NCBI GenBank assembly: GCA_905205085.1
Contig: CAJLCG010000089.1
Coordinates: 1-9,230, forward strand
Source of the DNA: an uncultured Oscillospiraceae bacterium
GTDB lineage: Bacteria > Bacillota > Clostridia > Oscillospirales > Oscillospiraceae
Reading direction: 5' to 3'
Length of the DNA stretch: 9,230 nucleotides
Shown: positions 1-6,118 of the stretch, piece after piece
How positions within the stretch are numbered: the first letter of the stretch is position 1
How the letters are laid out: each line of letters begins with the position of its first letter
Notes under the pieces: model-generated
The model's input: only the letters and a program-made list of their open reading frames with translations
Databases searched by the model: none
Told to the model about the DNA's origin: nothing
Translations under genes and position numbers: made by a program

Positions 1-4
1 TATA

Positions 5-19
5 GCCGCGCGGTTTTTT
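5..19. terminator. right half of a probable bidirectional terminator cut by the window edge
   Basis: GCCGCGCGG at 5-13 is followed by six T at 14-19, which looks like the 3' arm and U-tract of an intrinsic terminator read on the plus strand. The preceding TATA could be part of the loop, with the other arm to the left of the window. Read on the minus strand, the A-tract and GC arm would be the first half of the terminator of the nitrilase gene ending at 31. The left arm is not visible, so this is an inference. Confidence 0.45.
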
Positions 20-30
20 GTATGAAAAAA

Positions 31-858
31 TCAAAGCCGCTGGAGAATATACCGGTCGCTGCGGCGGTTCTCCAAGGTAAAAATCTGCTGGCGCACCGTC
101 TGGACGTAATCCAAGTCGATCTCTGCCGTAATAAAGCAGGGCTTATCGGAGGCACAGGCGATCACATTGCCCCAGGGGTCAATCACCATAGAGTGGCCGT
201 AGGCCTGGAAGCGGGGCTTTTTGCCGATCTGGCCTGGAGCAATCACATAGCAGCCGTTTTCAATGGCCCGGGCCTGGAGCAGAGGCAGCCAGTGGTCCTT
301 GCCGGTATTGAGGGTAAAGTTGGCCGGACAAAGGAATAGGTTGGCTCCTTCCAGGGCCATGATGCGAAACAGCTCGCCAAAGCGCATGTCATAGCAGATG
401 GACAGCCCCAGATGGCCTACCTCCCCAGTGTCCACCGTGACAATATTTTGGCCCGGGCAGATGCGGTCCGACTCCCGGACCGTGGGACCGCCGTTGCCGA
501 TGGACACATCAAAGGGGTGGAGCTTTTCGTAGTGGGCGACCAGTTCTCCCTGGGGATTGATGACCATGGTGCAGTTGTAGGGGCGCTCCTCGCCGCTCTG
601 GGCGTAGATGCTGCCGCAGTGGAGCCATACGTTCAGCTCCTTGGCCAGGGCCGAAAAGCGCTGGAAGGTGGGGCCGCCGGGGACTTCCTCCGCCATGTCC
701 CGGATGCCCGGTCCTACGTAGTTAACGCTCTCGGGCATACAGATGAGCTTGGCACCCTGGGCGGCAGCGCCCCAGATCAGCTCCTCTGCAGCGGCCAGGT
801 TTGCCTGTACATCGTCCTGAGAATCCAGCTGGATCACGCCGACAAGAAATTTGCTCAT
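31..858 (-). CDS. carbon-nitrogen hydrolase, Nit1/Nit2-like amidase (nitrilase superfamily)
   Basis: A complete 275-residue protein of the nitrilase superfamily, which hydrolyses the C-N bond of an amide through a Glu-Lys-Cys triad. The three expected motifs are visible: Glu43 in MPES, Lys112 in YEKLHPFD, and Cys155 in SICYDMRF. The stretch NFT..TGKDHW (about 180-190), the ARAIEN motif (196-201) and YGHSMVIDPWG near the C-terminus place it near the Nit1/Nit2 branch, whose members act on deaminated glutathione or alpha-keto acid omega-amides. Family length is about 260-290 residues. The frame stays open upstream to 987, but the ATG at 858 has an AAAGGA Shine-Dalgarno nine bases away and gives the normal N-terminus. 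It has no signal peptide, so it should be cytoplasmic. It stands alone, divergent from the amino-sugar cassette. The true substrate cannot be read from the sequence; an omega-amidase or metabolite-repair role is a guess. Confidence 0.9.
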   Translation of the reverse strand: MSKFLVGVIQLDSQDDVQANLAAAEELIWGAAAQGAKLICMPESVNYVGPGIRDMAEEVPGGPTFQRFSALAKELNVWLHCGSIYAQSGEERPYNCTMVINPQGELVAHYEKLHPFDVSIGNGGPTVRESDRICPGQNIVTVDTGEVGHLGLSICYDMRFGELFRIMALEGANLFLCPANFTLNTGKDHWLPLLQARAIENGCYVIAPGQIGKKPRFQAYGHSMVIDPWGNVIACASDKPCFITAEIDLDYVQTVRQQIFTLENRRSDRYILQRL

Positions 859-916
859 AAGAGATCGTCCTTTCTCGGAAATAAAACAAGTCTTGGGGCG
901 CGGCCCCATTTTGTCT

Positions 917-925
917 ATTGTAGCA
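917..925 (-). promoter_or_regulatory. extended -10 promoter of the nitrilase gene
   Basis: On the minus strand this reads TGCTACAAT, an extended -10 element (TGn plus TACAAT, five of six to consensus). The -35 region at 17-base spacing (CTTCCA) is poor, as is usual with extended -10 promoters. The predicted start near 910 gives a leader of about 50 bases before the ATG at 858. Confidence 0.6.
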
Positions 926-1028
926 TATCCTGGGCGGGATGGAAGAGAAAAGTTTACAAAGAGACAGAGAATAACAAATATTACCACAGAAAGTATATAT
1001 TTTTTAAGAGAAAACCGGCATAAATTTA

Positions 1029-1057
1029 TGGAAAAAACGGATGAAAGCGATTATAAT
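1029..1057 (+). promoter_or_regulatory. candidate distal promoter P1 of the amino-sugar cassette
   Basis: A perfect TATAAT at 1052-1057 is preceded, at a 17-base spacing, by TGGAAA at 1029-1034 (four of six to TTGACA). Initiation would be near 1064, so the transcript would begin almost directly with the inverted repeat at 1069-1116. The upstream stretch is AT-rich and could act as an UP element. Confidence 0.45.
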
Positions 1058-1068
1058 AGGTTCCGTTA

Positions 1069-1116
1069 GAGCGGCAGCTTGGGCAATGGATGGATATGAT
1101 ACTTGCCCTGCCGCTC
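1069..1116 (+). repeat. interrupted inverted repeat, possible operator or 5'-end RNA hairpin
   Basis: GAGCGGCA at 1069-1076 pairs with TGCCGCTC at 1109-1116, and GGGCAA at 1081-1086 pairs with TTGCCC at 1103-1108. The left arm has an extra GCTT between the two blocks, and the loop is 16 bases. Fourteen perfect base pairs are therefore possible. No T-tract follows, so it is not an intrinsic terminator. Its inner right arm is exactly the -35 hexamer of the downstream promoter, which suggests an operator; in a transcript from the upstream promoter it would instead form a stem near the 5' end. Confidence 0.5.
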
Positions 1117-1131
1117 CCCAGGCATTATAAT
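1103..1131 (+). promoter_or_regulatory. candidate proximal promoter P2 of the amino-sugar cassette
   Basis: TTGCCC at 1103-1108 (four of six to TTGACA) and a perfect TATAAT at 1126-1131 are separated by 17 bases, the optimal spacing. Initiation near 1138 gives a leader of about 60 bases to the kinase start. The -35 element overlaps the right arm of the inverted repeat at 1069-1116. Confidence 0.6.
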
Positions 1132-1151
1132 AAAAATATTAAGCAGAAATA

Positions 1152-1174
1152 CCCACGGTGTGCAGCGCTGTGGG
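1152..1174 (+). other. leader hairpin upstream of the kinase ribosome binding site
   Basis: CCCACGG at 1152-1158 can pair with CTGTGGG at 1168-1174 (seven pairs, one of them G-U) around a nine-base loop. It lies in the predicted leader, eleven bases before the GAAGGG Shine-Dalgarno at 1185-1190, so it would not hide that site. It may simply be a stabilising stem. No known riboswitch consensus is recognised. Confidence 0.3.
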
Positions 1175-1199
1175 ATCTTACATAGAAGGGAATACACAC

Positions 1200-2288
1200 A
1201 TGGAAGAGAAGCTTCAGCAGGTCTGTCAGGCCTTCTGTATTGAGGGAGCCTTTCAGTCCTACGAGGAGATCAAGGTGGGTAATGTAAACCGCACCTATAA
1301 AGTGAACTACCTGCGGCCAGATGGACGGCCCAAGTCCTATATTATCCAGGCAGTGAATACCTTTGTATTCAAAAAGCCGGTGGAGGTCATGGAGAACATC
1401 GACAAGGTGACCGAGTACATCCACGCCAAGCAGCCCCAGCGCACTGTTTTGCATTTCCACCATACGCCGGACCGGAAAATCTATCTCTTTGACGACAATG
1501 GGTTCTGGCGTCTGTTCAACTATATTCCTTCCACCACCTATAACACCTGCTCCGACCTGGAGGTGGTGCGCAGCGCTGGTGAGGCCTTTGGCGAGTTCCA
1601 GATGCTGCTGGCCGACTTTGACGCCCAGCAGCTCTACGTGACCATCCCCGATTTCCACGACACCCGCAAGCGCTACCAGCAGTTGCTGTCTGATGTGGAG
1701 GCAGATCCCAAGGGGATGGCCGCCCAGGTAGCCCAGGAGGTGGAGTGGCTCAAGTCTGTGCAGGAGAAGGCCTGCCGCCTCACCGATCTCTATGAGGCCG
1801 GGCAGCTGCCTCTGCGGGTGACCCATAACGACACCAAGATTAACAACGTCCTCTTCCAGCCCAATGGAAATCAGGCCATCGTAGTCATCGACCTGGATAC
1901 CGTGATGCCCGGTCTGGTGGGCCACGACTTCGGCGACGCCATCCGCTTTGCGGCCAACTTTGTGGAGGAGGATTCTCCCGAAACCGAGAAAGCCGGGGTG
2001 GATATGGAGGTCTTCCGGGCCTTTACCCAGGGCTTCCTCAAGCACACCGCCGCCACCCTGACCCAGCAGGAGGTGGATACCCTGGCTCTGAGCTGCTTTG
2101 CTCTGACCTGTGAGCTGGCCACCCGGTTCCTGGACGACTATATTCTGGGCAGCCCCTATTTTAAAATCCAGTATCCGGAGCACAATCTGGTGCGTGCACG
2201 CTGTCAGATCGCTCTGGCCAAGGATATGCTTCAAAAATTGGACGAGATGGACGCAGTAGTACACCAGTGTATGGAGCAGTACCGCTGA
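1200..2288 (+). CDS. NahK-like N-acetylhexosamine 1-kinase (APH-fold phosphotransferase)
   Basis: A 362-residue aminoglycoside-phosphotransferase-fold kinase resembling bifidobacterial N-acetylhexosamine 1-kinase NahK (about 360 residues), which phosphorylates GlcNAc or GalNAc at C1 using ATP. The catalytic loop VTHNDTKINNVLF (207-219) has the H-x-D-x4-N Brenner pattern, with Asp211 as probable catalytic base and Asn216 as metal ligand. IDLDTVMPGL (230-239) supplies the DFG-equivalent metal-binding Asp231/Asp233, followed by HDFGDAIR. The N-terminal lobe has GNVNRTY (27-33) in the nucleotide-loop position. The ATG at 1200 follows GAAGGG by nine bases; a GTG at 1158 in frame would lie inside the leader hairpin and is unlikely. 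It is the first gene of the cassette with the acetyltransferase-like gene and glmM, which supports an amino-sugar substrate. The exact sugar (GlcNAc, GalNAc or another) is not proven. No membrane segments are seen, so it is cytoplasmic. Confidence 0.82.
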   Translation: MEEKLQQVCQAFCIEGAFQSYEEIKVGNVNRTYKVNYLRPDGRPKSYIIQAVNTFVFKKPVEVMENIDKVTEYIHAKQPQRTVLHFHHTPDRKIYLFDDNGFWRLFNYIPSTTYNTCSDLEVVRSAGEAFGEFQMLLADFDAQQLYVTIPDFHDTRKRYQQLLSDVEADPKGMAAQVAQEVEWLKSVQEKACRLTDLYEAGQLPLRVTHNDTKINNVLFQPNGNQAIVVIDLDTVMPGLVGHDFGDAIRFAANFVEEDSPETEKAGVDMEVFRAFTQGFLKHTAATLTQQEVDTLALSCFALTCELATRFLDDYILGSPYFKIQYPEHNLVRARCQIALAKDMLQKLDEMDAVVHQCMEQYR

Positions 2289-2324
2289 CGCCGCAAGCTG
2301 TATTTTGACAAGGAGGCAATCACC

Positions 2325-2987
2325 ATGAACTTGGAGATAAGCAATCTTCTGGACCTCTCCCACACTCTGGCGGGGGACTATTTAAAGCAGTTCCAGTACC
2401 CCTGGCAGGCGCTGGACGGCATTAAGGAGCTGATCCTCACCCTGGGGGCCAGCCTGTCCCCGGAGGAGTATGACCAGCCCCAGCCCAACGTCTGGGTCCA
2501 TAAGACCGCCACCGTGGCCCCCACTGCGTTCCTGGGAGCACCCTGCATCATCGGTCCGGAGACCGAGGTGCGTCACTGCGCCTTTATCCGGGGCTCTGCC
2601 CTGGTGGGAGCTCACTGCGTGGTGGGCAACTCGGTGGAGCTGAAAAACGTCATCCTCTTTGACAACGTCCAGACCCCCCACTATAACTACGTGGGCGACT
2701 CCATCCTGGGCTATAAGAGCCACATGGGAGCGGGTTCCATCACCTCCAATGTAAAGTCGGATAAGACCCTGGTGGTGGTGAAGAACGGCGAGGAGAAGAT
2801 CGAGACCGGCCGCAAGAAGATGGGCGCCATCCTGGGTGACTTTGTGGAAGTGGGCTGCAACTCGGTGCTCAACCCCGGTACCATCCTGGGCCGCCGCAGC
2901 AGCGTCTACCCCACCTCCTGCGTCCGTGGCACGGTGGAGGCCGACCACATCTATAAGGATAAGGATCACATTATTCCCCGCACTTGA
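2325..2987 (+). CDS. stand-alone left-handed beta-helix acyltransferase, GlmU C-terminal-domain-like
   Basis: A 220-residue hexapeptide-repeat protein. Residues about 1-55 form a short helical N-terminal region; about 55-200 carry the isoleucine-patch pattern of a left-handed beta-helix (for example APTAFLGAPCIIGPETEV). It matches the C-terminal acetyltransferase half of GlmU but lacks the N-terminal uridylyltransferase domain; no LxAGxGTRM motif is present. Aligned by eye to E. coli GlmU, Arg89, Lys107, His119, Tyr122 and Asn142 fall at Arg333, Lys351, His363 (catalytic base), Tyr366 and Asn386 with identical spacing; Asn377 becomes His133 and Tyr387 becomes Val143. It may thus acetylate GlcN-1-P or a related 1-phosphate, probably as a trimer using acetyl-CoA. 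Such proteins are often annotated as UDP-GlcNAc pyrophosphorylase, which the missing domain does not support. AAGGAGG lies eight bases before the ATG, and 36 bases separate it from the kinase, so co-transcription is likely. Confidence 0.75.
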   Translation: MNLEISNLLDLSHTLAGDYLKQFQYPWQALDGIKELILTLGASLSPEEYDQPQPNVWVHKTATVAPTAFLGAPCIIGPETEVRHCAFIRGSALVGAHCVVGNSVELKNVILFDNVQTPHYNYVGDSILGYKSHMGAGSITSNVKSDKTLVVVKNGEEKIETGRKKMGAILGDFVEVGCNSVLNPGTILGRRSSVYPTSCVRGTVEADHIYKDKDHIIPRT

Positions 2988-3064
2988 GTGTTATCTCCCG
3001 CTTGCCCCTGAAATGAGTGGGGAAATCATACTACATATCGTATAGAAAGTGAGCGTGAATACGT

Positions 3065-4429
3065 ATGGGAAAGTATTTTGGCACCGACGGGTTCCGTGGT
3101 AAGGCCGGCGAGGGTCTCACCGCCGACCACGCCTATCAGATCGGCCGCTTCCTCGGCTGGTACTTCGGCCGCACTCACCGGGCCCAGATCGTCGTAGGCA
3201 AGGATACCCGCCGCTCCAGCTACATGCTGGAGTATGCCATCAGCGCGGGCATGGCTGCCTCCGGCGCCGACGTCCACCTGCTCCATGTCACCACCACCCC
3301 CTCCGTCTCCTACGTGGCCCGCACCGACGGATTTGACTGCGGTGTGATGATCAGCGCCTCCCACAACCCCTTCTATGATAACGGCATCAAGCTCATCAAC
3401 GGCGAGGGCGAAAAGATGGAGGAGAGCGTCATCTCCCTGGTAGAGGACTACCTGGACGGCAAGCTGGAGCTGGACGGTCAGCCCTGGAAGGAGCTGCCCA
3501 TGGCCACCGAGGCCCAGGTGGGCAGCATCGTGGACGACACTGCCGGCCGTAACCGCTACATGGGTTACCTCATCTCCCTGGCCGTGTATTCCTTCAAGGG
3601 CAAGCGGGTGGCTCTGGACTGTGCCAACGGCAGCGCCTGGCACATTGCCCCCCGGATCTTTGAGGCCCTGGGCGCCCAGGTATTCACCATCAACACCAAC
3701 CCCGACGGCACCAACATCAACCTCAACGCCGGTTCCACCCACATCGAGGGCCTTCAGCGCTACGTGGTGGAGAACAAGATGGACGTGGGCTTTGCCTATG
3801 ACGGCGACGCTGACCGCTGCCTGGCCGTGGACGAGAACGGCAAGCTGGTGGACGGCGATCAGATCATGTACCTGTATGCCTGCTACATGAAGGAGCGGGG
3901 CAAGCTGGTCACCAACAAGGTGGTTACCACCGTCATGTCCAACTTCGGCCTGTACAAGGCTCTGGAGAAGGCGGGTATCGGTTATGAGAAGACCGCCGTG
4001 GGCGACAAGTATGTCTATGAGAACATGGTGCAGAACGGCCACCGTATCGGCGGCGAGCAGTCCGGCCACATCATCTTCACCAAGTACGCCCGTACCGGCG
4101 ACGGTATCCTCACCTCCCTGAAGATCATGGAGGCCATGCTGGCCAAGAAGCTGCCTCTGAGCAAGCTGGCTGAGCCGGTGACCATCTATCCTCAGGTGCT
4201 CATCAACGTGCGGGTAAAGGATAAGAAGGCTGCCCAGGCTGACGCCGATGTTCAAGCCGCTGTGGACGCAGTGGCTGCCGAGCTGGGCAACACCGGCCGC
4301 ATCCTGGTCCGCGAGTCCGGCACTGAGCCCCTCGTCCGCGTGATGGTGGAGGCTCCTGATCAGGAGCTGTGCCAGGCCCTGGCCCAGCGCGTGGTGGATA
4401 TGATCAAGCAGAAGGGTCACGCAGTTTAA
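3065..4429 (+). CDS. glmM: phosphoglucosamine mutase
   Basis: A complete 454-residue alpha-D-phosphohexomutase that interconverts GlcN-6-P and GlcN-1-P for peptidoglycan and UDP-GlcNAc synthesis in the cytoplasm. All four active-site signatures are present: the phosphoserine loop ISASHNP with Ser99, the magnesium loop DGDADR (246-251), the sugar-binding loop GEQSGH (330-335) and the phosphate-binding loop RESGTEP (416-422). The N-terminus MGKYFGTDGFRG is normal for GlmM, with Phe in place of the more usual Val of GTDGVRG. Length is usual (about 445-455). The start codon is preceded only by a weak GAAAGTGAG site 11 bases away. It lies 77 bases after the acetyltransferase-like gene; no terminator lies between, so read-through is likely. 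In many Firmicutes glmM sits behind cdaA and cdaR; that linkage is absent here. A phosphomannomutase is less likely given these motifs and the context. Confidence 0.93.
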   Translation: MGKYFGTDGFRGKAGEGLTADHAYQIGRFLGWYFGRTHRAQIVVGKDTRRSSYMLEYAISAGMAASGADVHLLHVTTTPSVSYVARTDGFDCGVMISASHNPFYDNGIKLINGEGEKMEESVISLVEDYLDGKLELDGQPWKELPMATEAQVGSIVDDTAGRNRYMGYLISLAVYSFKGKRVALDCANGSAWHIAPRIFEALGAQVFTINTNPDGTNINLNAGSTHIEGLQRYVVENKMDVGFAYDGDADRCLAVDENGKLVDGDQIMYLYACYMKERGKLVTNKVVTTVMSNFGLYKALEKAGIGYEKTAVGDKYVYENMVQNGHRIGGEQSGHIIFTKYARTGDGILTSLKIMEAMLAKKLPLSKLAEPVTIYPQVLINVRVKDKKAAQADADVQAAVDAVAAELGNTGRILVRESGTEPLVRVMVEAPDQELCQALAQRVVDMIKQKGHAV

Positions 4430-4437
4430 TTGAATAC

Positions 4438-4473
4438 AAAAAAATTCCCCGGCTCAGGCCGGGGAATTTTTTT
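4438..4473. terminator. bidirectional intrinsic terminator between glmM and dpaB
   Basis: TTCCCCGGC at 4445-4453 pairs perfectly with GCCGGGGAA at 4458-4466 around a TCAG loop. An A-tract precedes it and seven T follow, so the A/T flanks also pair or serve as U-tracts in either direction. It ends glmM on the plus strand and dpaB (stop at 4476) on the minus strand. Confidence 0.95.
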
Positions 4474-4475
4474 GC

Positions 4476-5054
4476 CTAAACCACCCGCAGCAGAGGTTGG
4501 AGCTGCCGCCCCTCCAGGGCGGCCTGAGCGGCGTCGGCTACCAGGGAAAAATCGGCCACCAGGGAGGTAGGCTTCTTTTCCGGGTCGTCCTGGCCGAAGG
4601 GGACGAAGTAGATGTACTTGCGGCCCAGCAGGGCGCCCAGATTGGGGGCGGAGGCGGTCAGACCGTCATTGGTAGAGGGGGCGATGAGCAGAGGCCGCTG
4701 GTTGCGCAGATGGGCCTTGGCAGCCATAGTGACGGTGGTGTCGGTAATGCCGCAGGCCAGCTTGCCCAGGGTGTTTCCAGTGCAGGGGGCGATGATCAGC
4801 AGGTCCAGCAGCTTTTTGGGACCGATAGGCTCTGCCTCCCGGATGGAGGAAATGACCCGCCGGTCACAGATTCGTTCCATCTCCCGCATCAGCTCGTGGG
4901 CGGGCCCAAAGCGGGTGTCGGTGGCAGCGGTACATTCGGATACAATAGGAATTACCGTGGAGAAACGGGCTTTCACCTGCTCCAGGGCCTCCATGGCTTT
5001 GGCGTGGGTGCAGAAGGAGCCGCACACGGCAAAGCCAACCGTTTGGTCGATCAT
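4476..5054 (-). CDS. dpaB: dipicolinate synthase subunit B
   Basis: A complete 192-residue flavoprotein-fold subunit (SpoVFB; about 200 residues in Bacillus subtilis). With DpaA it forms dipicolinic acid synthase, which oxidises a 4-hydroxy-tetrahydrodipicolinate-type intermediate of the lysine pathway to dipicolinic acid in the mother cell for storage in the spore core. Seen in the protein: an N-terminal nucleotide-fold strand VGFAVCGSFCTH (6-17), TDTRFG (45-50), IGPKK (77-81), APCTGNTLGKLA (89-100), PLLIAPSTNDGL (121-132) and VPFGQDDPEKKPTSLVAD (151-168), all typical of this family. The ATG overlaps the dpaA stop as ATGA (5051-5054), giving translational coupling; an AAGGAAG Shine-Dalgarno lies inside the end of dpaA. 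A generic flavoprotein decarboxylase is the alternative, but the pairing with dpaA argues against it. Confidence 0.93.
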   Translation of the reverse strand: MIDQTVGFAVCGSFCTHAKAMEALEQVKARFSTVIPIVSECTAATDTRFGPAHELMREMERICDRRVISSIREAEPIGPKKLLDLLIIAPCTGNTLGKLACGITDTTVTMAAKAHLRNQRPLLIAPSTNDGLTASAPNLGALLGRKYIYFVPFGQDDPEKKPTSLVADFSLVADAAQAALEGRQLQPLLRVV

Positions 5055-5944
5055 GTCACATCTTCCTTTCCTGGCTGCTCCAGCTCCTGGAGCATATGAT
5101 AGATGGTAGTTTGAAGGATGGCTGCCGCAGCGACGGGAGCCACCTTGCCCGGCAGGGAGAGGGCGTGAATGACCGGTAGACCCAGTGCCTGGGCGGCGGA
5201 GCGGTCCACGCCGCCCGGTTTGCTGGCTAGGTCCAGGATGAGGCAGCCCGCGGGCAGGGCTTGCAGCACCTCACGTCCCAGCACCAGGGCAGGGACGGTG
5301 TTGATGACCAGCTGGAAGGGACAGGGCGTGCTGGTCAGTTGGGACAGTAGTACCCCTTGACAGCCCGCCGCCCTGGCCCAGGCCAGAGCCTCCCAGCGCC
5401 GGGCGGCCACCGTCACCTGGGCACCCAGAGCGGCCAGACGCAGAGCGGTTGCCTGCCCAATCCGGCCAAAGGCTACCACTAGAACCTGAGCGCCGTGGAG
5501 GGTGATGGGAAGCTCCTCCATGGCGATCTGGATAGCGCCCTCGGCGGTGGGGACCGCGTTGGCCACGGCCAGTTCCTCCCGGGCAAAGTAGTCCAGCAGG
5601 CGTACCCCGCGTTCCTGAGCCAATGCCTTCAAGCCTGGATCTGCCATCCCAGCCAGTACCAGCTGGCCGGGCGCAAAGGCGTCAAACACCTGCCGCAGGG
5701 TGGGGTGAAACTGGGACAGGGGACTATGTAGCGCCGTCCCATTTGCCGCCGGCAGAGGCAGGATGACACAGTCCGCCTGAGAAAGGCCGTCTGGAGGCTG
5801 GCGGGCACCGCCCGGTTCTTCCGCAGGCAGTCCCTCCTCCAGGGCCCAGGTGTGAATGGAATGTCCGTCCATGGCCAGCAGCCGGGCCAGCTCCACTTGC
5901 CGCCGGTCTCCGCCCAGCAGCCATATATTTTTTGTGCACGCCAT
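5051..5944 (-). CDS. dpaA: dipicolinate synthase subunit A
   Basis: A complete 297-residue protein, the same length as B. subtilis SpoVFA. It is the NAD(P)H-binding subunit of dipicolinate synthase. The N-terminal domain opens with WLLGGDRRQ (8-16). The second domain is a Rossmann fold with VLVVAFGRIGQ (154-164) and paired arginines at 182-183 that could contact the NADPH phosphate. Other family landmarks are INTVPA (214-219), LASKPGGVD (239-247) and ALSLPGKVAP (261-270). The Rossmann loop reads FGRIGQ in place of the usual GxGxxG, as is common in this family. GGGAGGAG lies seven bases before the ATG. It is the first gene of a two-gene operon with dpaB and has a sigma-K-like promoter directly upstream, fitting late mother-cell expression. 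Its presence implies that the organism forms endospores. Confidence 0.94.
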   Translation of the reverse strand: MACTKNIWLLGGDRRQVELARLLAMDGHSIHTWALEEGLPAEEPGGARQPPDGLSQADCVILPLPAANGTALHSPLSQFHPTLRQVFDAFAPGQLVLAGMADPGLKALAQERGVRLLDYFAREELAVANAVPTAEGAIQIAMEELPITLHGAQVLVVAFGRIGQATALRLAALGAQVTVAARRWEALAWARAAGCQGVLLSQLTSTPCPFQLVINTVPALVLGREVLQALPAGCLILDLASKPGGVDRSAAQALGLPVIHALSLPGKVAPVAAAAILQTTIYHMLQELEQPGKEDVT

Positions 5945-5974
5945 ATTTGATCTCCTCCCTCACCGTGCTGCTCC

Positions 5975-6001
5975 AGCTTATGCGGGGGATGGGCGGCCGG
6001 T
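5975..6001 (-). promoter_or_regulatory. candidate sigma-K promoter of dpaAB
   Basis: On the minus strand the -10 element is CATAAGCT (5982 down to 5975), matching the CATAnnnT core of the B. subtilis sigma-K consensus, and AC at 6001-6000 lies exactly 17 bases upstream, as in the AC-N17-CATA pattern. The predicted leader is about 25-30 bases. Established knowledge: spoVF is transcribed by sigma-K in B. subtilis. The motif is short, so chance matches are possible, but position and target gene support it. Confidence 0.5.
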
Positions 6002-6067
6002 CACAGGGGGGATTCCCAGCAGGCTTACCAAAAAAGGCTGAAAAACGCCTGTGCAAGAGAGGCTTGC

Positions 6068-6096
6068 GTGACAAATGGGAGAAAAAACGGTATGCT
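6068..6096 (+). promoter_or_regulatory. vegetative promoter of the XRE regulator gene
   Basis: GTGACA at 6068-6073 (five of six to TTGACA) and TATGCT at 6091-6096 (four of six to TATAAT) are 17 bases apart. Initiation near 6103 leaves a leader of about 16 bases containing the GGGGGGAG ribosome site. A small dyad, GCAAG-AGAGG-CTTGC at 6053-6067, abuts the -35 and might serve as an autoregulatory operator. Confidence 0.5.
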
Positions 6097-6118
6097 CTAA
6101 GAGAAAGGGGGGAGAGAC

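Larger units (their letters stand above)
859..1199. other. divergent intergenic control region, 341 bases
   Basis: No supportable gene lies here; the short frames crossing it have no Shine-Dalgarno or family features. It holds the minus-strand nitrilase promoter (917-925), an AT-rich stretch (about 970-1060), two candidate plus-strand promoters, an interrupted inverted repeat (1069-1116) and a leader hairpin (1152-1174). The base composition is clearly more AT-rich than the flanking genes, as expected for a promoter region. Confidence 0.7.

Noticed and set aside
851..1069. Short plus-strand frame through the intergenic region (72 codons)
   Set aside because: It starts inside the nitrilase gene, crosses the divergent promoters and has no Shine-Dalgarno or recognisable feature.
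1069..1116. Inverted repeat considered as a terminator or known riboswitch
   Set aside because: No T-tract follows the stem, and I recognise no conserved riboswitch core; it is kept only as a possible operator or 5' stem.
1125..2363. Long open frame (412 codons) on the minus strand opposite the kinase gene
   Set aside because: The frame is open because of GC-biased codons in the sense gene; it has no recognisable family, low-complexity Leu/His/Gly-rich content and no proper ribosome site. The sense frame carries clear kinase motifs.
3002..3032. Possible internal promoter before glmM (TTGCCC and CATACT)
   Set aside because: The spacing is 19 bases and both hexamers are only partial matches; read-through from the upstream genes explains expression equally well.
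3026..4420. Open frame of 464 codons on the minus strand opposite glmM
   Set aside because: A mirror of glmM codon bias, rich in His, Val and Gly, without family motifs; glmM on the plus strand has all four mutase signatures.
6012..6044. AGGC/GCCT pairs with T-runs on the minus strand upstream of dpaA, considered as a terminator
   Set aside because: The stem is only four base pairs with a long loop, and no gene would be ended by it in that direction.
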